Of a stretch of DNA of 20,446 nt, positions 7,546-15,312 are shown piece after piece; the first letter of the stretch is position 1; each line of letters starts with the position of its first letter. This DNA is from Pseudomonadota bacterium (GTDB lineage: Bacteria; Desulfobacterota; Desulfobacteria; Desulfobacterales; Desulfobacteraceae): assembly GCA_018812385.1 (NCBI GenBank), contig JAHJDU010000131.1:1-20446 (forward strand). Reading direction: 5' to 3'. A program made the translations under genes and the position numbers. The notes under the pieces are model-generated. The model was not told the origin of the DNA. It made no database searches and worked only from the letters and a program-made list of their open reading frames with translations.

Positions 7546-9479
7546 TTGCGCAGCTTCTCTAGACGCGCTTTGACTTTTGGAAAATAATTGAGTTCCGTAT
7601 GTGGCAAAAATAATGAAGCCATATAATGATCCATATAAGAAGGGGTTGCAGCCATTTCAAAGTTTGTCATCATATTGACAACCTTTCCCACATCCCTGCG
7701 AAGTGCATTGGTTAAAGAATTTATCTTGCAGCCCAAAAGGGAGCCATTGCCCAGATAAGTGACTTTCTCCGGATCAATTTCAGGTAAAAGGCCAATGGTA
7801 ATAGCACTTTCAAGCTCAATATAACTGCCAAATCCACCGGCAAGAATGATCTTTTCAATATCTTTAATCTTTAACCCGATTTCTTTAAGCAAGGTCAGTG
7901 CAGCACTGTACATGGCACCTTTGGCCCGGATCAGGTTATCAAGATCAGGTTCTGTTATGGTAATATCCCTGTCGATCTGGGTATTTTCCTTATATACAAT
8001 AACATATTCCCAGATATCGTCTGTCTTGCGGATTCTCCGTGTATCAAGAGACTGGTTAAACTTGCCCCGGGAATCAATGACACCTGTTTCCAGAAGCTTT
8101 GCCGTAATGGTAATCATACCGGAACCACAGATCCCTTTTGCTTTTTGATTTCCAACAGTTATGACCATGGGCTCATAGGTTACAGGATTTATGGAAAAAT
8201 CCTCAATAGCACCCTTTGTAGCCCTCATGCCGAATTTCACCCCCCCGCCCTCAAAGGCAGGGCCGGCAGAAGCTGCCGTACAGGCCATCCAGTCTTTATG
8301 TCCAATGACGATTTCCGCATTGGTCCCGATATCCATGTATAATGTCAACTCACTGGTTCTGTACATGCCCGAGGCCATAATGCCTGCAATGATATCACCG
8401 CCAACATAGCTTGAAACCCCCGGATAAATCAGTGCAATGGTATGGTCTGCCAGATCTATGTCGATCTGGGAAGCATGGAATGGCGGATATAATATGGATG
8501 CAGGCACATATGGATCACGGCGGATATAGCTTGGATTTATTTTCAAGAGCAACTGGGTCATGGTGGAGTTTCCGGCAAGGGTAATGGTGGTTACCTCATG
8601 TCTGCCGATTTTAGCTTTTTTAAGAATCTTCTCAATAATTGTATTGATATTTTCAACCACTTTTTGATGAAGGATTTCAAGCCCGTCACCCTTTTCTGCA
8701 AAAATAATCCTTGAGATGACATCTTCACCATAGCTGATCTGGCTGTTGAATACGCCGTGCTGGGAAAGGACTTCACCTGTATGCAGATCAAGGGCTTGTC
8801 CATAGACTGTGGTCGTTCCGATATCCACTGCAATGGCAAAATTCCTGCTACTTGTGTCAAATGGTTCAATATTTACGATTTTATTTTTACCATCTTTTCT
8901 TACTGGCCTGATAATGGTTGCAGTAACCTTGAAATCTCCCTGTCTGATAATATCGGGAATCTTTCTGATAAGACCCAAATCCATAGTGAGGCGGTGCTCG
9001 TTATGATTCAGGCGAAGATGATTGATAATTCTGGTCACATCTGCCTGATTATCTCCGGCAGTTGCCGGAGCCAATTCAAGATAAATTTTTTCAACTGGCG
9101 GGATAAACAGCCCGTCCTGCCTGAGTTCATTAACATTTGAGTATGCAGCCTTTGCCGTATGGCGGCTGCCGGTCAGCTCATTTAAACGACTGATATCAAT
9201 CTCAGACTCAACTGGGATTCTAACCACAATATCGGAGGCCACTTCAGACAGACACGCCAGCCGATACCCTTTTTCCCGGTCTTCAGAGGAAAGGTGTTCG
9301 GACACACCACCTTCAACATTTCCTTTTTCAATCAATACCCTGCACTTGCCACAGACACCACCACCGCCACAGGATGCGTTGATGTGAACCCCAGCCTCCA
9401 TGGCCGCCCTGATCAAACTTGTATTATCATCAACCTTAACACTGGTATTATAAGGTAAAAATTTTACTGAATATGTCAT
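7542..9479 (-). CDS. RACE-type activator: [2Fe-2S] ferredoxin domain plus ASKHA/DUF4445 domain
   Basis: This 645-residue protein resembles reductive activators of corrinoid enzymes. The N-terminal plant-type [2Fe-2S] domain has Cys37, Cys43, Cys46 and Cys76 (C-x5-C-x2-C-x29-C). A linker follows, then the ASKHA ATPase-like core with DIGTTTV at 219-225, MDIGTNAEIVIG, GICGSGMITI and GGFGSY, and the family tail SLFLPHTELNYFP. The start is taken at the ATG 9477-9479: the ferredoxin fold begins there, and a good promoter (9535-9564) lies inside the longer TTG-initiated frame that would begin at 9599. An AAGGA is present 13 bases upstream, a rather long spacing. The gene is followed by its Fe-S-less paralogue with a four-base overlap. 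Confidence 0.88.
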   Translation of the reverse strand: MTYSVKFLPYNTSVKVDDNTSLIRAAMEAGVHINASCGGGGVCGKCRVLIEKGNVEGGVSEHLSSEDREKGYRLACLSEVASDIVVRIPVESEIDISRLNELTGSRHTAKAAYSNVNELRQDGLFIPPVEKIYLELAPATAGDNQADVTRIINHLRLNHNEHRLTMDLGLIRKIPDIIRQGDFKVTATIIRPVRKDGKNKIVNIEPFDTSSRNFAIAVDIGTTTVYGQALDLHTGEVLSQHGVFNSQISYGEDVISRIIFAEKGDGLEILHQKVVENINTIIEKILKKAKIGRHEVTTITLAGNSTMTQLLLKINPSYIRRDPYVPASILYPPFHASQIDIDLADHTIALIYPGVSSYVGGDIIAGIMASGMYRTSELTLYMDIGTNAEIVIGHKDWMACTAASAGPAFEGGGVKFGMRATKGAIEDFSINPVTYEPMVITVGNQKAKGICGSGMITITAKLLETGVIDSRGKFNQSLDTRRIRKTDDIWEYVIVYKENTQIDRDITITEPDLDNLIRAKGAMYSAALTLLKEIGLKIKDIEKIILAGGFGSYIELESAITIGLLPEIDPEKVTYLGNGSLLGCKINSLTNALRRDVGKVVNMMTNFEMAATPSYMDHYMASLFLPHTELNYFPKVKARLEKLRK

Positions 9480-9808
9480 ATTTATATTTAAATCCTTTTT
9501 GAATGCGTTAATCCAAACTTTAAAATCGCAAAAGAGTATAAACATTCTCTCACCAGTTTGGCAAGTTAAGAGGCCCTTTATGTTTAAATAATTGCACAAG
9601 TGCTGCGAATTAACATTGAACTTTTCAAGCCGTTATGGAAGTATTAGGCGCTTACAAGATTTTACTGAGCAAATATAACAGATTGATCCTGAAAGGGTTT
9701 AGCCCTTCCAGACCCTGGCGGCAGATACAACATTATTCCAGGCTGAAATTGATACATTTGTTGATACTCTCAATAAAATTGGACCCCCTAGGCTAAAGGA
9801 GTTTTTTT
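9480..9808. other. Divergent intergenic region between the activator operon and the LarA-family gene
   Basis: These 329 bases hold the minus-strand promoter at 9535-9564 and the leader of the activator gene. On the right they hold the ribosome site AAAGGAG (9795-9801) of the LarA-family gene. No convincing plus-strand promoter was found: a TTGATA at 9749-9754 is 19 bases from a TAAAAT. A plus-strand frame through about 9617-9808 reads like protein but is broken by two stops. A 53-codon ORF in another frame, from about 9634, has no supporting signal. Confidence 0.5.
9535..9564 (-). promoter_or_regulatory. Promoter of the ASKHA activator operon
   Basis: On the minus strand, -35 TTGCCA (9559-9564) and -10 TATACT (9535-9540) are each one base from consensus and stand 18 bases apart, about 55 bases before the chosen ATG. 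Its position argues against the longer TTG-initiated version of the gene. Confidence 0.5.
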
Positions 9809-11050
9809 ATGAAGATTGAAGTTCCCTATGGGAAAAATGGTGCCATGTCAGCTAAAATCAGTGACGATGTTAAGATCAGTTTTCTTGAAGCCAATGATGT
9901 TAAAATAGGTGATGAAAATAAAAATATAAAAGCCGCCATAAATACTCCAATCAACAGCAAAAGCTTTAAGGACTTTTTAAGGGATGCCAAAAAAGTGCTT
10001 GTCATTGTCAACGATGCCACAAGGCCCACTCCCACCAAAAAAATCCTTGAGTTTATCTTTGATGACTTAAAACAGACTAATTTCAATTTCATTATTGCCA
10101 CGGGTGCCCACAGGGGCCCATCCCAGGAAGAATATCTTCAAATATTTGGCTCATATTATGAAAAAATAAAGGACCGGATTATTGTCCATGACGCACGGGC
10201 TGAAAAAGACATGGTGTTCCTGGGCAAGTCCACCAACGGCACGCAGATGTTTGTGAACAAAGCCGGGGTTGAAGCAGATAAAATCATTATCATATCCTCT
10301 GTTGAACCCCACTATTTTGCCGGATATACGGGAGGAAGAAAATCCTTTCTTCCCGGCATTGCCGGATATAAAACCATAGAACAAAACCATAAACTTGCCC
10401 TTGCCCCCAAGGCAAAGGCATTGGCCCTTGATGGAAACCCGGTTCATGAAGACATGATGGATGCCATTAAAACCATGAAGCAGGATATCTTTTCCATCAT
10501 GACGGTCTTAGATAAGCACCATAAGGTCTATGCCACCTGCTGCGGTCACATCAATGATTCCTTTTATGCTGCCATAGACAGGGCCAATGAAGTGTTTGCT
10601 GCACCTTTGAAAGAAAAGGTCGATATTGTTGTATCCGTGGTGAAATTCCCACAGGATATTGACCTGTACCAGGCCCAGAAAGGCATTGATAATGCAAAAC
10701 TTGCCCTTAAAAAAAATGGAATCCTGATTCTTGTGGCAAAATGCAGATGCGGTATCGGCGGCAAGGCCTTTGCTGAGCTCTTAGGTTCAAGCGACACACC
10801 CCAAGCTGCCCTTGAAACCATTGAAAAAAAATATGTTTTAGGGTATCACAAAGCGGCTAAGATGGCGGAAATATGCCTTTGGGCTCAGATATGGGGGGTT
10901 ACAGATATACCACCTGCTGTCATTTCAAAACTATTTATTAAACCCTTCAGCAATCTTCAGACGGCCCTTGACCAGGCGCTTGAAGAAAAAGGCAGAAACT
11001 CAAGCATCCTGTTTCTCATGGATGGCGGGCTTACCGTGCCTTTAAATTAA
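9809..11050 (+). CDS. larA: LarA-family nickel-pincer racemase/epimerase (DUF2088)
   Basis: This 413-residue protein belongs to the family of LarA, the lactate racemase with a nickel-pincer nucleotide (NPN) bound to a lysine. The expected residues are present at the expected offsets: Asp69 and Arg72 in NDATRP, His101 in GAHR, His168 and Lys178 in EPHYFAGYTGGRKSFLPG, His194 in EQNH, and Lys291 in YQAQKG. Lys178 corresponds to the NPN-attachment lysine. An AAAGGAG site stands seven bases before the ATG. The genes for cofactor synthesis (larB, larC, larE) are not in the window. The family includes racemases or epimerases for several 2-hydroxy acids, so the substrate need not be lactate. It is transcribed alone, divergent from the activator genes and convergent with the glycyl radical operon. 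Confidence 0.88.
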   Translation: MKIEVPYGKNGAMSAKISDDVKISFLEANDVKIGDENKNIKAAINTPINSKSFKDFLRDAKKVLVIVNDATRPTPTKKILEFIFDDLKQTNFNFIIATGAHRGPSQEEYLQIFGSYYEKIKDRIIVHDARAEKDMVFLGKSTNGTQMFVNKAGVEADKIIIISSVEPHYFAGYTGGRKSFLPGIAGYKTIEQNHKLALAPKAKALALDGNPVHEDMMDAIKTMKQDIFSIMTVLDKHHKVYATCCGHINDSFYAAIDRANEVFAAPLKEKVDIVVSVVKFPQDIDLYQAQKGIDNAKLALKKNGILILVAKCRCGIGGKAFAELLGSSDTPQAALETIEKKYVLGYHKAAKMAEICLWAQIWGVTDIPPAVISKLFIKPFSNLQTALDQALEEKGRNSSILFLMDGGLTVPLN

Positions 11051-11185
11051 AGATCAATATATTAGGGAGAAATAACCCAGGGTTATAAAATGAATGCCAT
11101 AAAACATAGCTTCATCCTAAGTCGTAAATAGAGTTATGTTGCGATGGACTGGTTTTGTAGAAAATGTTTATCTATAGCCGTAGTT

Positions 11186-12100
11186 CTATTCTTTTTTTAC
11201 AAGATTTATTTTGAAATTACCAAGCACGTCCGCGGCTTTTTTCATCTCTGTTTCGGAGGGGAGTTGCATATTCACCCTTCCATAGGATCTGTCCAGGCGC
11301 TCATATTTTGATTCTCCCAGACGGTGATGGGGTAAAAGCTCAAGCCGTGCCCCTTCTCTGTGAGACTGCAAAAATTTTCCCAATGCCGTAAGGTTTGTCA
11401 TATCATCGTTTACACCGGGTATCAAAGGCATTCGAACCAGCATGTCCTGATCTGTTCGGAGCAGGTTTGCCATATTTTTCAGGATCAATACGTTTGAAAC
11501 TCCTGTGTACTGTTTGTGTTTATAATCATCCATGATCTTCATATCGCAGATGAACATGTTCACAAAGGGCAGAATATCCTCTAATGTTTCCGGGGCAACA
11601 TGGAGGCAAGATTCAATGGCCGTGTGAATATAGCTTTCCCTGCATTTTTTTAGAAAATCTTTGGCAAAGCAATGCTGGACCAAGGGCTCCCCGCCTGACA
11701 GGGTCACGCCACCTCCTGATCGTTCCCAAAAGGGACGATCCGTTGCCACCTCCGTATATAGATCTTTTACCGACACCCGTCGCCCTATGATCTGAATCGC
11801 TTCACCAAGACAGACCTCAACGCATTTCCCACAAATATTGCAGGATGTCCTGTTCAGGGTATGACCATTATCGGACAAATGAACGGCATCCATGGGACAG
11901 ACGTCTGCACACCTGCCGCATTGGATACATTCATTCTTTAAAACCGCAATTTCAAGCGAAGTCTTCTGGGATTCAGGGTTGGCGCACCATTGGCAACTAA
12001 GCGAACAACCCTTGAAAAAAACCGTTGTGCGGATGCCCGGCCCGTCATGGATGGCATACCGCTTGATATCAAAAATAATCCCCTGGGGGTCCGGTTCCAT
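11186..12100 (-). CDS. Glycyl radical enzyme activase (radical SAM, two extra [4Fe-4S] clusters)
   Basis: This 304-residue radical SAM protein installs the glycyl radical on the enzyme encoded just upstream. The SAM cluster motif is Cys32-x3-Cys36-x2-Cys39, preceded by YAIHDGPGIRTTVFFKGC, typical of these activases. An inserted ferredoxin-like domain has two [4Fe-4S] motifs: Cys58/61/64/68 and Cys87/90/93/97. SGGGVTLSGGEPL follows and binds SAM. The inserted clusters are the feature of activases for eliminases and decarboxylases, as opposed to the shorter pyruvate formate-lyase activase. Its ATG lies three bases after the stop of the glycyl radical enzyme, so the two are translated together. 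Confidence 0.95.
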   Translation of the reverse strand: MEPDPQGIIFDIKRYAIHDGPGIRTTVFFKGCSLSCQWCANPESQKTSLEIAVLKNECIQCGRCADVCPMDAVHLSDNGHTLNRTSCNICGKCVEVCLGEAIQIIGRRVSVKDLYTEVATDRPFWERSGGGVTLSGGEPLVQHCFAKDFLKKCRESYIHTAIESCLHVAPETLEDILPFVNMFICDMKIMDDYKHKQYTGVSNVLILKNMANLLRTDQDMLVRMPLIPGVNDDMTNLTALGKFLQSHREGARLELLPHHRLGESKYERLDRSYGRVNMQLPSETEMKKAADVLGNFKINLVKKE

Positions 12101-12103
12101 GGA

Positions 12104-14449
12104 TCAGACCTCGTGGGTTGTCCTGGAAATCACTTCGTCCTGAACATCTTTGCTCAGCATCACAAAATAGTCACTGTATCCCGCCACCCGGATCAGAAGA
12201 GACCGATACGCATCCGGGTGCTGTTGAGCATTCAGAAGCGTTTCCCGGGATACCACATTAAACTGCATATGATGGCCACCCATATCAAAATAGGTTCGAA
12301 TCATGGCTGCAAATTTTTTAAGATTTTCTTCACCTTCCAGCGTCTGGGGGGTGAATTTCATATTGAGCAAGGAACCCGTTGTGGAAGCATGATCCAGCTT
12401 GCCCAATGACCTGATAACAGACGTGGGACCACAAAGATCCTGGCCTTGAACCGGTGAAATCCCTTCTGCAAGGGGGACTCCGGCAAGGCGGCCGTCGGCA
12501 CTTGCTGCCGTTAAGACCCCAAAGGGCAAATGTGTAGTCGTTGGGATCATGTCTGCACCATAGGAGATACCACGGTCATTGGTATAGTCTTTGAGAAGTT
12601 TTACAAAAAGAGTCAACAGCCTTACCGCATTTCGATCTGCCTCGTCACGGTCATTGCCGAATTTAGGCGCCTTGTTCCAAAGAAAATTCCGCATGGCCTC
12701 ATGATCCTTGAAATTTTCCCTCATGGCCTGAACAATCTCGGCCATTGAAAATGTTCCTTTTCCAAAGACAAAATGGTCAATGGCAGAAATTGCGTCCGTA
12801 ACAGTTCCCATACCCACACCGGAAAGCATGGGCTGGGAGTATTTTGACCCACCGTTGTGAAAATCCTTTCCTTTTTGAATGCAGTCATCCACAACAAGGG
12901 AGGTGCACAACACAGGACATGACTCTGCAAATACCCGTTTTGAAGCCATATCATATTGATGTTTGAGATCCACCATATAACGAATCTGAGTTTCAAAAGC
13001 CTGCCATATGTCTTCAATGGACCTGAATTGATCCGGTGTGCCTGTCTTAAGGCCCAGCGGCTTGCCGGTAAGCATGTTAATCCCGTTGTTAAGGGCCAGC
13101 TCCAGGCATTTTGCTAGATTAATATATCCGGAAGAGGCCATCTGGTCATTTCCCTGGCCTGTAATTTCTACACACCCATTGATTCCCCCATTGCGTGCAT
13201 CTTCAAGGGTTTTCCCCTTTTCGGTCAGGGACAGAACAATTTCATCGGCATTGAACATGGCCGGCATGCCCGTTCCTTTCCGGGCAAGTGTACATGCTTT
13301 GAGCAGGAACTCATGGGGGGATTTGCTGCTGATCAGACAGGAGAGCTGGGGCTGAGGAAGCATTAGTGCCGACTGGGCCTCAATGCACATATAGGATATA
13401 TCATTCACACCGTCGCTGCCATCTGCCTTCACTCCGCCAATGTTGAGGTTCTGAAAATCGGCATAGGTGTTGCTGGCTTTGGCCGTGCCCGCCTCCTTGA
13501 CCACCGTCATTTCGGCAAACTTGACCCAGAGGCAGTTCAACAATTCCTGTGCTGCATCCTGCATGATCCCATGGGTTGCCGTCTCTCGTTGATAAAAAGG
13601 ATAGATGTACTGGTCAAAGCGGCCAGGGGAAATGGCATAGGCGTTGCTTTCCAGGTTGAGCATGAGATGAACAAACCAGAAAGATTGAAGCGCTTCCCAA
13701 AAAGTTTGGGCTGGATATTCCGGCACACGCCTGCAATTTTTTGCAATCTGGTAAAGTTCGTTTTTCCGCTCAGGGTCCTGGCACAGGGTTGCCATTTTCT
13801 CGGCTTCATCCCCATAACGGCGGGCAAATGCGACAACGGCTTGGATCACGATCAACAGGGCTTTGTAATAGCTTGTTTTTTCAATATCATCAGAGGGTGT
13901 GCCCTGTAATGCCGTTTCAATCCTTGTTCGTAATCCTTGAAAACCCTCTTTTAAAACAATTTCATAATTGGGGTTGCAATGACCGATGCTTCGGTTGAGG
14001 TAATAATGAAATAAAGCACCTTCATCTGCGGCTTCCATGGCTTTTTTCGGAACATTGGGAAGAATATGGTCATAGATCGAACGTCCTTGCCAGAAAGGAA
14101 TCACACTTTCCTTGACAATTTTTTTGTTTTCCTCAGATATGTCAAAGGCAGTTTCAAAACGCTTGGACAGGGTATCGATCTCTCGTTTAATCCAATCGCT
14201 ATTGAATTCCGGATAAAGCGGTGATCCTAATGCTGTGGGTGTTTTACAGCCGACAATCAACTCATCATCCTTGATCAGGACAAAGGACTCGCGGAAAATT
14301 TTTTCCATTGCCCGTGCCTGTTGGATTTCCAGACGCTCACCTTCAGCCTCCTGAAAGGCCTGGGTTACCAGAAGTGCCCTTTGCGCATAAACTTCGGGCC
14401 TGGCATTTGTGATCTGATTTTTTAATCTTTCAAGTCGTGGTGTCAGCAT
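12104..14449 (-). CDS. Glycyl radical enzyme of the eliminase/decarboxylase type, substrate unknown
   Basis: This is a 781-residue glycyl radical enzyme. The radical Gly757 lies in RVAGYSDYF close to the C-terminus. The thiyl Cys426 is in NGGINGCVEITGQG, giving Cys-x-Glu428. That signature occurs in dehydratases, C-N and C-S lyases and arylacetate decarboxylases. It is absent from pyruvate formate-lyase, which has adjacent cysteines, and from fumarate-adding benzylsuccinate-type synthases. Other family blocks are SIGHCNP (His157) and ESNAYAISPGRFDQY at 267-281. After Glu428 the sequence is IT rather than the PQ or TG I recall from propanediol/choline and hydroxyproline enzymes. The start is set at ATG 14447-14449, with AAGGA seven bases upstream; an in-frame TTG at 14480-14482 lacks such a site. 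It follows the SDR gene by 51 bases. Confidence 0.92.
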   Translation of the reverse strand: MLTPRLERLKNQITNARPEVYAQRALLVTQAFQEAEGERLEIQQARAMEKIFRESFVLIKDDELIVGCKTPTALGSPLYPEFNSDWIKREIDTLSKRFETAFDISEENKKIVKESVIPFWQGRSIYDHILPNVPKKAMEAADEGALFHYYLNRSIGHCNPNYEIVLKEGFQGLRTRIETALQGTPSDDIEKTSYYKALLIVIQAVVAFARRYGDEAEKMATLCQDPERKNELYQIAKNCRRVPEYPAQTFWEALQSFWFVHLMLNLESNAYAISPGRFDQYIYPFYQRETATHGIMQDAAQELLNCLWVKFAEMTVVKEAGTAKASNTYADFQNLNIGGVKADGSDGVNDISYMCIEAQSALMLPQPQLSCLISSKSPHEFLLKACTLARKGTGMPAMFNADEIVLSLTEKGKTLEDARNGGINGCVEITGQGNDQMASSGYINLAKCLELALNNGINMLTGKPLGLKTGTPDQFRSIEDIWQAFETQIRYMVDLKHQYDMASKRVFAESCPVLCTSLVVDDCIQKGKDFHNGGSKYSQPMLSGVGMGTVTDAISAIDHFVFGKGTFSMAEIVQAMRENFKDHEAMRNFLWNKAPKFGNDRDEADRNAVRLLTLFVKLLKDYTNDRGISYGADMIPTTTHLPFGVLTAASADGRLAGVPLAEGISPVQGQDLCGPTSVIRSLGKLDHASTTGSLLNMKFTPQTLEGEENLKKFAAMIRTYFDMGGHHMQFNVVSRETLLNAQQHPDAYRSLLIRVAGYSDYFVMLSKDVQDEVISRTTHEV

Positions 14450-14500
14450 TTTATCATCCTTCAATATAGGGCTGTTCTGCAAAGCCTGCTTTTCAGTAAA

Positions 14501-15109
14501 TCAGCAATTATCATACATTCTGATGATTTCGCCATTACCTTTCCCCTCAACACTTTTTACAAATCCATTGACGACCTTTCTCATGGGGATGGGATTATGA
14601 CCGGGGAAATAGTCTTCATATATTTCAACTGCATCCTCAACAAGTCCGGAAGAGACAACATTAATCCTAATATTGTTTTCCAATTCCAGAGATACAGCTT
14701 TGACAAAACTGTGAATTCCACCGTTGACCATGGCAGCACTTGTGGTCATTACCACGGGATGATCCGCCAGGATACCGGTTGAAAGCGTAAAGGAGCCTCC
14801 TGGATTCATGTAATCTTTACCGATCCGGACCAGATTTACCTGCCCCATGAGTTTGCTTTTGATACCTATATAGAAGTCTTCTTCAGTCATATCGTCAAAG
14901 TTTGCCCATTTGGCTTCACCGGCTGTGCAGACTACTGCATCCACTTTTCCTATCTTTTCGAACATGGTCTTAATGGATTCGCTGTCGTTCATGTCTACTG
15001 TAACATCACCAGAATTTCTTCCTGTAATGATCACTTCATGTTTTTTTAAAAAATGTGCGCTGACCTTTTTCCCGATGGTACCATTTCCACCGATCATTAA
15101 TATTTTCAT
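14501..15109 (-). CDS. SDR-fold protein lacking the catalytic Tyr-Lys pair
   Basis: This protein of about 202 residues has a Rossmann start (ILMIGGNGTIGKKV, the GxxGxxG dinucleotide site) and the SDR layout (VVCTAG, then STGIL). The usual YxxxK is missing: the region reads TTSAAMVNGGIHSFVKA, with Thr/Ser and hydrophobic residues where Tyr and Lys should be. This resembles the Lin1944-like SDR subgroup, which also lacks the usual active-site residues and whose function is not known. It may bind NAD(P) without reducing a carbonyl, or use other residues. Two ATGs are adjacent; the second (15107-15109) is chosen because AAGGAG is five bases upstream, against only two for the first (15110-15112). 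It appears to lead the glycyl radical operon. Confidence 0.8.
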   Translation of the reverse strand: MKILMIGGNGTIGKKVSAHFLKKHEVIITGRNSGDVTVDMNDSESIKTMFEKIGKVDAVVCTAGEAKWANFDDMTEEDFYIGIKSKLMGQVNLVRIGKDYMNPGGSFTLSTGILADHPVVMTTSAAMVNGGIHSFVKAVSLELENNIRINVVSSGLVEDAVEIYEDYFPGHNPIPMRKVVNGFVKSVEGKGNGEIIRMYDNC

Positions 15110-15127
15110 CATGTCTCCTTATCTAAA

Positions 15128-15155
15128 TCATTTGTTTTGCTCATTTGTTTTGCTC
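15128..15155. repeat. 13-bp perfect tandem repeat in the SDR gene leader
   Basis: The unit TCATTTGTTTTGC occurs twice in direct succession, plus two further bases of a third copy. It lies between the candidate promoter (15167-15194) and the SDR ribosome site, in the untranslated leader. It may be a slippage product or a leader regulatory element. Confidence 0.7.
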
Positions 15156-15166
15156 TTGACGGATAA

Positions 15167-15194
15167 ATTATACCTGTTAATATCAGATGTCCAA
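15167..15194 (-). promoter_or_regulatory. Promoter of the SDR-glycyl radical enzyme-activase operon
   Basis: A perfect -10 TATAAT (minus strand, 15167-15172) is 16 bases from a weak -35 TTGGAC (15189-15194), about 60 bases before the SDR start. A good -10 with a poor -35 suits an activated promoter. It implies that this operon is transcribed separately from the molybdenum hydroxylase genes upstream. Confidence 0.5.
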
Positions 15195-15201
15195 TGAATA
15201 G

Positions 15202-15222
15202 TTTTGATACAAACAATCAAAA
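15202..15222. promoter_or_regulatory. Inverted repeat upstream of the -35, possible activator site
   Basis: Perfect seven-base arms TTTTGAT (15202-15208) and ATCAAAA (15216-15222) flank a seven-base spacer. The site begins eight bases upstream of the candidate -35 of the SDR/glycyl radical promoter, where a dimeric activator could contact RNA polymerase. The role is inferred from position only. Confidence 0.4.
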
Positions 15223-15312
15223 AGTGTGATCTGAAATTATAGAATGTTTTTCTGAACACATTATTAAATCCTTTGGAGAAAAATTATAGTTCAAGATTCC
15301 TTAGGATTCAAT

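Noticed and set aside
9480..9599. 40-residue N-terminal extension of the [2Fe-2S] activator from a TTG at 9597-9599
   Set aside because: The extension has no family similarity and covers a near-consensus promoter; the ferredoxin domain starts at the ATG 9477-9479.
9634..9796. 53-codon plus-strand ORF before the LarA-family gene
   Set aside because: No ribosome site and unremarkable composition; another frame in the same stretch looks more protein-like, so this one is probably chance.
11072..11086. 15-base perfect palindrome ATAACCCAGGGTTAT between the LarA-family gene and the activase gene
   Set aside because: The loop is too short for a stable terminator and no U-run follows on either strand; nothing else supports a function.
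14447..14482. N-terminal extension of the glycyl radical enzyme from a TTG at 14480-14482
   Set aside because: The internal ATG at 14447-14449 has an AAGGA site at ideal spacing and the family fold begins there; the TTG has no comparable site.
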